Below are positions 9,217-16,660 of a stretch of 64,000 bases of DNA, in pieces. Position numbers and translations under genes: made by a program. This stretch comes from MGBC120314 sp051880495 (GTDB lineage: Bacteria > Bacillota > Clostridia > Lachnospirales > Lachnospiraceae), in contig JBJEOB010000014.1 of NCBI GenBank assembly GCA_051880495.1, forward strand, positions 20,144 through 84,143, given 5' to 3'. Each line of letters opens with the position of its first letter. Position 1 is the first letter of the stretch. The notes beneath the pieces were generated by a model that did not search any database, was not told the DNA's origin, and worked only from the letters and a program-made list of their open reading frames with translations.

Positions 9217-10087
9217 CAGGCATTTAGGTACACCTGCTAATACCATGGCAGTCATCAACAAATATAATTTTGCATTCCAGAAAAAGTTCGGACAGAATTT
9301 TCTTATTGACTCAAATGTCGTTGAGAAAATCGTAAGGGAAGCCGGTGTTACAGAGGATGATTTTGTTCTTGAAATAGGCCCCGGCATCGGAACGATGACG
9401 CAGATTCTGTGTGAAAATGCAAGAGAGGTTGTGGCGGTAGAAATTGACAAGAACCTTATTCCGATACTTAATGATACGTTATCTGAGTATGACAATGTAA
9501 GTGTATTAAACGAAGACATTTTAAAGGTCGACATAAAGGCTCTGGCAGATGCTAAAAATAATGGAAGACCGATAAAGGTTGTTGCCAATCTGCCGTATTA
9601 CATCACGACTCCTATTATTATGGGGCTTTTTGAGAGCGGTGTTCCAATCGACAGTATAACAATAATGGTTCAAAAAGAGGTTGCCGACAGAATGCAGGTG
9701 GGCCCGGGAACCAAGGATTACGGAGCATTGTCGCTTGCTGTTCAGTATTATGCGAAGCCGCAGATTATTCTTACGGTTCCCGCGAGCTGTTTCATGCCAA
9801 GGCCGAATGTTGATTCAGCGGTAATAAAGCTTACACGACATGAAAAAGCGCCGGTTGACGTAGAAGATGAAAAACTGATGTTTGCAATTATCAGGGCTTC
9901 ATTTAACCAGCGGCGTAAGACACTTGCGAACGGATTAAACAACAGCAGTGAAATACATCTGCCAAAGGAAGTAATCGCACAGGCGATAAAAGAGCTTTGC
10001 GGTAACCCGTCCATTCGCGGAGAGGCGCTGACGCTGGAACAGTTTGCCACACTTAGTAACATTATATATAAAAAATTACATAAGTAA
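9206..10087 (+). CDS. rsmA: 16S rRNA dimethyladenosine transferase RsmA (KsgA)
   Basis: This 293-aa SAM-dependent methyltransferase dimethylates the two adjacent adenines in the 3' hairpin of 16S rRNA during small-subunit maturation. Motifs: KKFGQNFL near residue 28, the SAM-binding EIGPGIGTMT (about 55-64), acidic VVAVEID, and the catalytic NLPYYITTP (NLPY) near 130. FNQRRKTLAN in the C-terminal domain is characteristic. ATG 9206 was chosen because AGGAGG (9196-9201) precedes it; the upstream in-frame extension lies inside tatD. It closes the MATE-tatD-rsmA operon and is followed by a hairpin terminator. Confidence 0.96.
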   Translation: MESNRHLGTPANTMAVINKYNFAFQKKFGQNFLIDSNVVEKIVREAGVTEDDFVLEIGPGIGTMTQILCENAREVVAVEIDKNLIPILNDTLSEYDNVSVLNEDILKVDIKALADAKNNGRPIKVVANLPYYITTPIIMGLFESGVPIDSITIMVQKEVADRMQVGPGTKDYGALSLAVQYYAKPQIILTVPASCFMPRPNVDSAVIKLTRHEKAPVDVEDEKLMFAIIRASFNQRRKTLANGLNNSSEIHLPKEVIAQAIKELCGNPSIRGEALTLEQFATLSNIIYKKLHK

Positions 10088-10105
10088 GGTGTATTATGAA
10101 ACACG

Positions 10106-10162
10106 CCTCTGCATATATTTAACTGGGACATTAGCTTCACAATAAATATGCAGAGGTTTTTT
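10106..10162 (+). terminator. Terminator hairpin after rsmA that carries the next gene's RBS
   Basis: CCTCTGCATATATTTA (10106-10121) pairs with TAAATATGCAGAGG (10143-10156), followed by TTTTTT at 10157-10162. The 3' arm contains AGAGG, the likely ribosome binding site of the gene starting at 10163, so transcripts reading through would have a sequestered RBS. Confidence 0.7.
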
Positions 10163-11035
10163 ATGACAGAATATAGCAGAAAAGTTACATACATTTATGA
10201 GTGTTGTCAGTATGAGCCTGTTAAGCAGTGTGGATATATAAAGACGGTGATTAAGGAAGATGCGGGTCTTTGTGAAATATTTTTTGACAGCGGACAACCG
10301 CTTACCGGCGGGGTGCGGGCAGGATATTATAAATGCTCTGATGCCGGTACAAATATCTGCATAAGTGAGAAAAAAACTGCAGGAACTATGCCGAATTTTA
10401 CAATGCAGTTTAATGCTGCAGATGTTGAGGGACTGCCTGCGGATGAAATTGATGGAATTGTAATAGTATCCGGTGACATTTTTTATTTTTCTCCATGGTC
10501 AGATGCGCCATTTGACAGGGAGGCGGTGAGTGAGACCGAGAGTTTCAAAAAGATTCTTGTTCCTGAACCTAAGGAGGACATAAATATACAGGAAATACCG
10601 GATTTTCTGAAGGTAAAAAAGAAAGAGAGTACCGGAAAAGTAAAATATGACAAATCGTATTACAGAAAAATAAATGACTGGAAAGATTTGTTCAGGAAGT
10701 ATGACATAGAAGAGCTGTTTGATGATGATTTAATTTATAACTGCGTTAAAATCGGCTATGATGATTTAAAGTATCTGCCGGGTACGTGTAAGAAGCTGAT
10801 AAACAACAGCTTCCTTCTTCATGGGATTTATCTGTACGGGCATGTGCTTATCGGAAAATATAAATGTAAAAAGAACAGGAAAGTATACGTACTTGCGGTC
10901 CCGGGCAATTATGACAAATCGGAATGTGTAATTGCTGCCATGTTTGGCTTTGAAAATTTTAAAAGACTTCAGGTCTGCGGAAAAAATGTCGGTGATGGCG
11001 GATACTGGTATACAATTTTTAAGGATGATGAGTAG
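10163..11035 (+). CDS. Protein of unknown function (290 aa)
   Basis: I do not recognise a named family with confidence. The N-terminal ~120 residues look like a beta-rich domain (SRKVTYIYEC start, several Gly/Asp turns). A charged linker (about 130-165) leads to a C-terminal globular part with GIYLYGHVLIGKYKCK and VLAVPGNYD-x-CVIAAMFGF. No signal peptide or membrane segment is evident. Similar two-part proteins of unknown function are, to my memory, common in Lachnospiraceae. ATG 10163 is preferred over ATG 10148 because AGAGG (10152-10156) lies 6 bases upstream. The 3' end overlaps the convergent GNAT gene by 17 bases. The region 10088-10162 is an intrinsic terminator, so expression would need read-through or an unseen promoter. 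Confidence 0.7.
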   Translation: MTEYSRKVTYIYECCQYEPVKQCGYIKTVIKEDAGLCEIFFDSGQPLTGGVRAGYYKCSDAGTNICISEKKTAGTMPNFTMQFNAADVEGLPADEIDGIVIVSGDIFYFSPWSDAPFDREAVSETESFKKILVPEPKEDINIQEIPDFLKVKKKESTGKVKYDKSYYRKINDWKDLFRKYDIEELFDDDLIYNCVKIGYDDLKYLPGTCKKLINNSFLLHGIYLYGHVLIGKYKCKKNRKVYVLAVPGNYDKSECVIAAMFGFENFKRLQVCGKNVGDGGYWYTIFKDDE

Positions 11036-11582
11036 AGTCGGGAGCAATTCGCGTGAAACGAAGATGATCTCTCCACTGCCCGTTCATGTATACATACTCT
11101 TTTGCGATTCCGTCATACTCAAAACCGCATTTTTGGGCGAGAGCAATGGAAGGAGTGTTACAGGGTTCGATATATGCTTCGATTCTGTGGAGACCGAGTC
11201 CCTCAAAAACTTTAGCGCACAGAAAATTAACTGCTTCGGTTGCATACCCCATTTTCTGGTAACATTTGTGAATCTTGTACCCAATGGTGCAGTTCATAAA
11301 GGAGCCTCTGACAATGTTATTAAAGCTTACACAGCCGATGAGATTTGCAGGACGGTCCTTTAAGCTTATCCAGTAACGTGCGCTTTTGGTACGAAGAAAG
11401 TTCTCATATTCGAGCTTTGCCAGTGTCGTCTGGTAGTCCGGAGTATAGAAACTGTCAGGATGGTCGGGCTCGTATGGTTCAAAAACTGCTTTGTTGGCAT
11501 TATAAAAATCCAGAATCCTGTCAGCGTTTTCCGGAGCGTAAATGTCGTAGTTTAATTTCTCTGATTCATAGTGAAAAAGCAC
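11019..11582 (-). CDS. GNAT family N-acetyltransferase (RimJ/RimL-like)
   Basis: About 187 aa with the GNAT fold signatures: IGCVSFNNI (beta4), a CTIGYKI/YQKMGYAT acetyl-CoA pyrophosphate loop near residues 105-125, and LGLHRIEAYIEPCNTPSIALAQKCGF, which resembles ribosomal-protein and amino-acid acetyltransferases (RimJ/RimL). It would transfer acetyl from acetyl-CoA to an amine; the substrate is not predictable. There is no good ATG. GTG at 11582 has AGG 10 bases upstream; TTG 11591 is in frame but too close to that site. It is monocistronic and convergent with the upstream gene. Confidence 0.88.
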   Translation of the reverse strand: MLFHYESEKLNYDIYAPENADRILDFYNANKAVFEPYEPDHPDSFYTPDYQTTLAKLEYENFLRTKSARYWISLKDRPANLIGCVSFNNIVRGSFMNCTIGYKIHKCYQKMGYATEAVNFLCAKVFEGLGLHRIEAYIEPCNTPSIALAQKCGFEYDGIAKEYVYMNGQWRDHLRFTRIAPDSTHHP

Positions 11583-11675
11583 AGCGCACAAGCCTCACTT
11601 TACAATAATTGTGGATAAATATATAATATATCAGAATGATAATATATGTGCAATAAATTTTAGAGGAATAAAAAA

Positions 11676-12152
11676 ATGACGGACAGTGAAAAATACATGA
11701 AAGAGGCAATAAAGCAGGCAAAAAAAGCAGCAATGCTTGATGAGGTGCCTATTGGCTGTGTTATTGTGTATGACGGTAAAATAATCGGCCGCGGATATAA
11801 CCGCAGAAATACCGACAAAAGCACGCTTGCCCATGCCGAGATAATTGCCATTAAAAAAGCAAGTAAAAAACTGGGCGACTGGCGGCTTGAGGACTGTACG
11901 ATGTATGTGACGCTTGAACCGTGCCAGATGTGCGCGGGTGCAATCGTGCAGGCGAGGATTCCGAGAGTGGTTATAGGAAGCATGAATCCTAAGGCAGGAT
12001 GCTGCGGTTCAATTCTTAATCTGCTGGAGGAAGACAGATTTAATCATCAGGCAGAGGTGATTCAGGGTGTTCTGGAGACGGAGTGCTCAACGATGCTTAC
12101 AGATTTTTTCAGACAGCTTCGCAAGAAGAAAGTGTCCTTGACAAAATCCTGA
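11676..12152 (+). CDS. tadA: tRNA-specific adenosine deaminase
   Basis: A 158-aa zinc deaminase that converts adenosine-34 of tRNA-Arg(ACG) to inosine. The CDA-fold motifs are HAEI (about residue 51; His ligand plus proton-shuttle Glu) and PCQMCAGAI (about 81-89; two Cys ligands). VPIGCVIV and the basic C-terminal tail also fit TadA. AGAGGAA (11661-11667) precedes ATG 11676. The promoter of the SRP RNA lies within the last 15 codons of this gene, a TadA-SRP arrangement that is common in Firmicutes. Confidence 0.95.
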   Translation: MTDSEKYMKEAIKQAKKAAMLDEVPIGCVIVYDGKIIGRGYNRRNTDKSTLAHAEIIAIKKASKKLGDWRLEDCTMYVTLEPCQMCAGAIVQARIPRVVIGSMNPKAGCCGSILNLLEEDRFNHQAEVIQGVLETECSTMLTDFFRQLRKKKVSLTKS

Positions 12153-12166
12153 AAAGCATCTATACT
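12138..12166 (+). promoter_or_regulatory. Consensus promoter for the SRP RNA, inside the end of tadA
   Basis: Perfect TTGACA at 12138-12143, a 17-base spacer and TATACT at 12161-12166. Transcription would start near 12173, about 30 bases before the predicted mature RNA, leaving a 5' leader to be processed. Confidence 0.8.
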
Positions 12167-12202
12167 TTCACTACTGGCGTTTGCCTTTAATATGTTTATA
12201 AG

Positions 12203-12475
12203 ACTTCCGCGCAACCGGGGAGATAGCGGTGCCCTGTACCTGCAATCCGCTACAGCAGGGGTGATGGAGAACAGAGGACGGACTGTCTGCAGATGGTGAC
12301 ATATAAGTGGTGTTGACATTCGGGTCTTGTGCAACGAAAATTCATGAATCATGTCAGGTCAGGAATGAAGCAGCATTAAGTGAAACCTTTCGTGTGCCGC
12401 AAGGTTGCCTGGATTGAGCTAACTGGATGGAGAGCGTCTGCGGGTGGCTGTACGACGGAATCTGCGCGGAGCAGA
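12203..12475 (+). ncRNA. ffs: Signal recognition particle RNA, large (Alu-containing) type
   Basis: The sequence closely follows the Bacillus scRNA layout. The Alu-domain block TGCCCTGTACCTGCAATCC lies at about 12240-12258. GTGGTGTTGACATTCGGGTC follows near 12307-12326. The helix 8 apex, which binds Ffh, is GTCAGGTCAGGAATGAAGCAGCA at 12353-12375 with a GGAA loop; KTAAG-type bases and GTGCCGCAAGGTTGCCTGG follow. The ends pair: CTTCCGCGCA (12204-12213) with TGCGCGGAG (12463-12471). Exact ends are uncertain by about 10 bases. The RNA targets membrane and secreted proteins cotranslationally with Ffh and FtsY. Confidence 0.95.
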
Positions 12476-12480
12476 TTTAA

Positions 12481-12509
12481 GTGGGTATCTTAAGGTATCC
12501 ACTTTTTTT
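12481..12509 (+). terminator. Terminator of the SRP RNA
   Basis: GTGGGTATC (12481-12489) pairs with GGTATCCAC (12494-12502), with two G-U pairs, around TTAA; T7 follows. Confidence 0.85.
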
Positions 12510-12511
12510 AT

Positions 12512-12722
12512 TTGATAGGGTTAGGGTGTCAAAAGCCAAATGATAAATTTTTCTTCGTCAGCTTGCACAAAATTTATTTCTTCGTTCCGATGTGCTAAAC
12601 ACTGCGATGAACCTCAGCTGAGTTTCATCTCCGTAGCACATAAGTCACTCATCTAATAAATTTTGTGCAAGCTGCCGGATATAATTTAATTATTTGGCTT
12701 TTGACATCCTAACCTTGATAGG
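12512..12722. repeat. MITE-like element with terminal inverted repeats and 8-bp flanking direct repeat
   Basis: TTAGGGTGTCAAAAGCCAA (12521-12539) recurs inverted at 12694-12712 with one mismatch. A second perfect 19-bp inverted pair, AGCTTGCACAAAATTTATT, lies at 12560-12578 and 12655-12673. The centre is a further palindrome, GATGAACCTCAGCTGAGTTTCATC (12606-12629), flanked by TGTGCTA/TAGCACA. TTGATAGG occurs directly repeated on both sides (12512-12519 and 12715-12722), as a target-site duplication would. There is no ORF of note, so it is non-autonomous. A related single end lies at 15920. Confidence 0.7.
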
Positions 12723-12746
12723 AAATTGCATAGCAATTTCTCTATC
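12717..12746. repeat. Small hairpin next to the MITE-like element
   Basis: GATAGGAAATTGC pairs with GCAATTTCTCTATC (with one bulge) around ATA. The rest of the gap to pfkA (12747-12833) holds a TATAAT box at 12792-12797 without a clear -35 and the AAAGGATG binding site. Confidence 0.5.
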
Positions 12747-12833
12747 TTGTATAATTGTTATTTTGTCGTAGAAAAAACACAATAATTAGTGTATAATACA
12801 GATTAGTTATGATGCAGGAAAGGATGCGATGTT

Positions 12834-13907
12834 ATGCTTAGAATAGGAATGCTTACCAGTGGCGGTGACTGCCAGAGCCTTAATGCTTCCATGAGGGGTG
12901 TTGCCAAGGCTATCTATGACGCAGTTGAAGATGTTGAGATTATCGGTATTGAAGAGGGTTATAAAGGTTTGATTTATGGTAACTGGCGTAAGATGAAGCC
13001 GAGAGATTTTTCGGGTATTCTGATTGAGGGCGGAACAATTCTGGGTACATCAAGACAGCCTTTCAAGCTTATGAGGGTTCCTGATGAGAACGGTCTTGAT
13101 AAAGTCGAGGCAATGAAGGCAAACTATAAGAAAATGGGGCTGGATTGTCTTGTCATTCTTGGCGGAAACGGAACTCATAAGACAGCTAACCTTCTTTCTG
13201 AGGAGGGGCTTAATATTGTCACACTGCCTAAAACAATCGACAATGACCTGTGGGGAACTGATATGACATTTGGTTTTCAGAGTGCAGTCGATATTGCCAC
13301 CAATGTCATTGACAACATCCACACAACGGCATCATCACATGGAAGGGTGTTTATTGTGGAAGTAATGGGACATAAGGTCGGATGGCTTACGCTTCATGCC
13401 GGAATAGCAAGCGGCGCAGACATTATCCTTATTCCTGAGATTCCGTATGATATAGAATCTGTTTGTGAGGCTCTTGATAAGAGAACAAAGCAGGGAAAGA
13501 AGTTTTCTATTCTTGCCGTGGCGGAGGGTGCCATCTCCAAGGAGGATGCAGCCCTTTCCAAGAAGGAACTTAAAGAAAAGAGAAAGAGTCCGGCTTATCC
13601 GTCTATCTCATATGAGATAGGAGCACAGATTTCCGAGAGGACAGGCCAGGAGGTCAGGGTTACGATTCCGGGGCATATGCAAAGAGGCGGCAGCCCATGT
13701 CCTTACGACAGGGTTCTTTCATCAAGGCTTGGCGCAGCGGCAGCTAATCTTATTCTGACAAAACAGTACGGATACATGGTGGGAATACGGAACAATGAAA
13801 TAGTAAATGTTCCGCTTAGTGAAGTTGCAGGTAAATTAAAAATGGTAGATCCTCAGAGCTCAATCATAAAAGAGGCTAAGGCTCTGGGAATAAATTTTGG
13901 TAATTAA
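12834..13907 (+). CDS. 6-phosphofructokinase (ATP-type with mixed specificity residues)
   Basis: A 357-aa PFK-family protein that phosphorylates fructose 6-phosphate in glycolysis. Motifs: GMLTSGGDCQSLNAS at the N-terminus (GGD phosphate loop), GGNGT near 110-114, PKTIDND near 131-137 with the catalytic TID-Asp, VEVMG near 180, and PGHMQRGGSP near 285. In the family, Gly at the second-last position of GGDG favours ATP whereas Asp (GGDD/GGND) favours pyrophosphate, and Lys before TIDND is typical of pyrophosphate enzymes. Here Gly and Lys are combined, so the donor is ambiguous; I lean to ATP. A TATAAT box lies at 12792-12797. dnaX begins 2 bases after the stop. Confidence 0.92.
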   Translation: MLRIGMLTSGGDCQSLNASMRGVAKAIYDAVEDVEIIGIEEGYKGLIYGNWRKMKPRDFSGILIEGGTILGTSRQPFKLMRVPDENGLDKVEAMKANYKKMGLDCLVILGGNGTHKTANLLSEEGLNIVTLPKTIDNDLWGTDMTFGFQSAVDIATNVIDNIHTTASSHGRVFIVEVMGHKVGWLTLHAGIASGADIILIPEIPYDIESVCEALDKRTKQGKKFSILAVAEGAISKEDAALSKKELKEKRKSPAYPSISYEIGAQISERTGQEVRVTIPGHMQRGGSPCPYDRVLSSRLGAAAANLILTKQYGYMVGIRNNEIVNVPLSEVAGKLKMVDPQSSIIKEAKALGINFGN

Positions 13908-13909
13908 TT

Positions 13910-15502
13910 ATGTCATATACGGCTTTATACAGAAAATTCAGACCTGATAATTTTGATGATGTTAAGGGTCAGGATCATATTGTAACAACATTAAAAAATC
14001 AAATAATAAATAACAGAATCGGACATGCGTATCTGTTTCATGGTACGAGAGGAACAGGTAAGACTACCGTAGCCAAGATTTTTGGCAAGGCGGTCAACTG
14101 TGCCAGTCCCGTAAATGGCAATCCGTGCGGAGAGTGCAGCTGCTGCAGGGCTATTGCGGCAGGCAACTCAATGAATCTGATTGAAATTGATGCGGCATCA
14201 AACAATGGTGTTGATAATGTAAGACAGATCAGGGAAGAAGTTCAGTATTCACCTACTGAGGGCAGATATAAGGTCTATATCATCGATGAGGTGCATATGT
14301 TATCGGTAAGCGCGTTTAATGCGCTCTTAAAGACACTTGAAGAGCCACCTTCATACGTTATATTTATTCTGGCAACAACAGAGGCTCACTCCATACCGAT
14401 AACAATACTGTCGCGCTGTCAGAGATATGATTTTAAGAGGATTTCCATTGATACTATCTCAGACAGGCTTAGTGAACTGATGAAGATAGAAGGAATAAAT
14501 GTTGAGGAACGTGCATTGCGTTATGTTGCAAAAGCAGCAGACGGTTCGCTTCGAGATGCATTAAGTCTTCTTGACCAGTGTCTTGCTTTTTATATGGGTC
14601 AGGACCTTAAGTATGAGAATGTGCTGGAAGTTCTTGGTGCGGTAGACTCAGAGGTGTTTAGCGGTCTTTTAAGAAATGTTATTGCAGGAGACACCACAGG
14701 CTGCATTTATCAGCTTGAAGAACTTGTCATGCAGGGAAGAGACCTTAATCAGTTAGTGGTTGATTTTACATGGTATATGAGAAATCTCCTTCTGGTTAAG
14801 ACATCAGACGACGTATCGGATTTTATTGACGTGTCGGAGGATACCTTAAAGACTCTCAAAGAAGAAGCTGATATGGTCGATGTTGAAATACTGATGAGGT
14901 ATATAAGGATTTTTTCCGAGCTTGCCAATCAGATAAAATATTCTTCACAGAAGCGTATCCTTATTGAAATGGCACTTATTAAGCTGACCAGGCCGTCAAT
15001 GGAAAATGATATGGCTTCTATTCTTGACCGTATTGCACAGCTTGAGAGAAAGGTTGAGCAGGGTGTGGCAGCAGTACCACAAAATGTGGGAGCCCAAGCG
15101 GCACCGGCGTCAAAGGGAAGAATTATAAAGAAAGAGCCGATTCGTGCGTCTCAGGAGGATGTAGAGCAGATTTCAAAGATGTGGAAGGAGATTTTGGTTG
15201 CATTATCGGATATCCACAGATCAGACCTTAGCATGATGCTTGTAGGCACGCAGGCTTATGTCGGAAATGGCGATAACGAACTCGTTATTACGGGATGTTC
15301 ACCGATGACTGCGGAATTTTGCAGTACAGAGGCAGGCGCGGCGGCAATATGTGAGGCTGTTGAAAAAAGGTATGGAAAATATCTTGAACTTGATATAAAA
15401 TTTGTGGCAGACGACAGCCAGTTAGAGAGTTTAGGGTTTACAAAGATAGAACCACAGTTTACAATGGAAGTTGAGATTGATGATAGCGAGGAGGATGGCT
15501 AA
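13910..15502 (+). CDS. dnaX: DNA polymerase III subunits gamma/tau
   Basis: A 530-aa AAA+ clamp-loader subunit. Walker A is HGTRGTGKTT (about residues 44-53), and a four-Cys zinc module (CASPVNGNPCGECSCC) spans about 63-79. Walker B is YIIDEVHMLS (about 122-131) and the sensor/SRC region is LSRCQRY. The C-terminal ~150 residues after about 360 correspond to the tau-like extension, shorter than in E. coli. Together with delta and delta-prime it loads the beta clamp at the replication fork. It starts 2 bases after the PFK gene, and its stop abuts the ybaB start, giving a dnaX-ybaB-recR cluster as in many Firmicutes. Confidence 0.96.
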   Translation: MSYTALYRKFRPDNFDDVKGQDHIVTTLKNQIINNRIGHAYLFHGTRGTGKTTVAKIFGKAVNCASPVNGNPCGECSCCRAIAAGNSMNLIEIDAASNNGVDNVRQIREEVQYSPTEGRYKVYIIDEVHMLSVSAFNALLKTLEEPPSYVIFILATTEAHSIPITILSRCQRYDFKRISIDTISDRLSELMKIEGINVEERALRYVAKAADGSLRDALSLLDQCLAFYMGQDLKYENVLEVLGAVDSEVFSGLLRNVIAGDTTGCIYQLEELVMQGRDLNQLVVDFTWYMRNLLLVKTSDDVSDFIDVSEDTLKTLKEEADMVDVEILMRYIRIFSELANQIKYSSQKRILIEMALIKLTRPSMENDMASILDRIAQLERKVEQGVAAVPQNVGAQAAPASKGRIIKKEPIRASQEDVEQISKMWKEILVALSDIHRSDLSMMLVGTQAYVGNGDNELVITGCSPMTAEFCSTEAGAAAICEAVEKRYGKYLELDIKFVADDSQLESLGFTKIEPQFTMEVEIDDSEEDG

Positions 15503-15853
15503 ATGGCTAAACATGGCGGTTTCCCGGGAGCTATGCCCGGAAATATGAATAATCTGATGAAGCAGGCACAGAGAATGCAGAAGCAGATGGAGGAAAGCAC
15601 TAAGGAATTAGAGACAATGGAATTTACCGCAACGTCAGGCGGCGGAGCAGTAACCGTAACTGTTACCGGCAAAAAGGAAGTTACTTCGGTTAAGTTATCA
15701 GAGGAGGTTGTTGACCCTGATGATATCGAAATGCTTGAGGATTTAATTGTAGCAGCAACTAACGAAGCACTTCGCAAAATGGAAGAACATACACAGGCTT
15801 CCATGGCTAAGATTACCGGCGGTTTTGGCGGTATGGGCGGTTTTCCTTTCTAA
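15503..15853 (+). CDS. YbaB/EbfC family nucleoid-associated protein
   Basis: 116 aa, beginning MAKHGGFPG and Gly/Met/Asn-rich up to about residue 15. A long helix (about 15-35, KQAQRMQKQMEE) is followed by the beta-strands GGGAVTVTVTGKKEVTSVKL and DLIVAATNEAL, the conserved YbaB core. Dimers of this family bind DNA and are usually encoded between dnaX and recR, as here. The ATG at 15503 immediately follows the dnaX stop codon, with GAGGATGG overlapping the end of dnaX as its binding site. A terminator hairpin lies 20 bases after the stop. Confidence 0.95.
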   Translation: MAKHGGFPGAMPGNMNNLMKQAQRMQKQMEESTKELETMEFTATSGGGAVTVTVTGKKEVTSVKLSEEVVDPDDIEMLEDLIVAATNEALRKMEEHTQASMAKITGGFGGMGGFPF

Positions 15854-15874
15854 TAAAGCAAAACAAAGATTTGG

Positions 15875-15920
15875 GCCATTGCTCTATGATTTATAAAATC
15901 GTAAGAGTGATGGCTCTTTT
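15875..15920 (+). terminator. Terminator after ybaB
   Basis: GCCATTGCTCTATGATTT (15875-15892) pairs with AAATCGTAAGAGTGATGGC (15896-15914, with G-U and one bulge), followed by TCTTTTT. Confidence 0.75.
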
Positions 15921-15938
15921 TGGCTTTTGACACCCTGA
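15920..15938. repeat. Solo end of the MITE-like repeat family
   Basis: TTGGCTTTTGACACCCTGA matches the inverted terminal repeat of the element at 12512-12722 at 18 of 19 positions, and the neighbouring CTGATGGG resembles CTTGATAGG. No partner end was found nearby, so this is a remnant or a shared motif. Confidence 0.45.
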
Positions 15939-16034
15939 TTCTGATGGGAAAAAAATCAACTGGCGTAAATGCGTATTTAGTAGTATAATTTATTGTGTAT
16001 GGGTAGCTATACAGAATTGGATGGAATGAGATAG

Positions 16035-16631
16035 ATGGATATTTACAGTAGTCATATAAATAAATTGATTGAGGAGCTGGCACATTTGCCGGGTATAGGC
16101 GCAAAGTCAGCACAGAGACTGGCTTTTCACATTGTTAATATGCCCAGGGAACAGGTTGATTCTCTGGCAGATTCGATAAAGAATGCCAAGGCTAATGTAA
16201 AATATTGCAGTGAGTGTTTTACGCTGACAGATGAGGAGGTCTGCCCAATCTGCCGTAATGATAAAAGAAATCACAAGGTTATTATGGTTGTTGAGAGCAC
16301 AAGGGACCTTGCCGCTTATGAAAAGACCGGTAAATATGACGGGGTATATCACGTGCTTCATGGTGCTATTTCGCCGATGCTTGGAATAGGTCCTAACGAT
16401 ATTAAGCTTAAGGAACTTATGGTAAGACTCAAAGGTGATGTAGATGAGGTTATTATCGCAACCAATTCCAGTCTTGAGGGTGAAACCACGGCAATGTACA
16501 TCAGCAAGCTTATCAAACCGGCGGGAATAAAGGTGACGAGAATTGCAAGCGGAGTTCCGGTTGGCGGAGACCTTGAGTGTGTAGATGAAGTTACACTTCT
16601 TCGGGCACTTGATGGCAGAATACAGTTATAG
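16035..16631 (+). CDS. recR: Recombination protein RecR
   Basis: A 198-aa protein of the RecFOR pathway that helps load RecA on gapped DNA. It has the helix-hairpin-helix LPGIGAKSAQRLAF (about 18-31), a four-Cys zinc finger CSEC...CPIC (about 58-75), and a Toprim segment VVESTRDLAAYE with YHVLHGAISPM (about 82-118). The length is standard. A TATAAT box lies at 15984-15989 upstream, with only a weak -35. The next three genes follow with small gaps and may depend on this promoter. Confidence 0.95.
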   Translation: MDIYSSHINKLIEELAHLPGIGAKSAQRLAFHIVNMPREQVDSLADSIKNAKANVKYCSECFTLTDEEVCPICRNDKRNHKVIMVVESTRDLAAYEKTGKYDGVYHVLHGAISPMLGIGPNDIKLKELMVRLKGDVDEVIIATNSSLEGETTAMYISKLIKPAGIKVTRIASGVPVGGDLECVDEVTLLRALDGRIQL

Positions 16632-16660
16632 TTTTTGTTTGGAAGTTGGAAGGGACAAAT

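Noticed and set aside
8917..9588. 223-aa minus-strand open frame over tatD/rsmA
   Set aside because: Overlaps two clear genes on the other strand, and no motif or RBS was seen.
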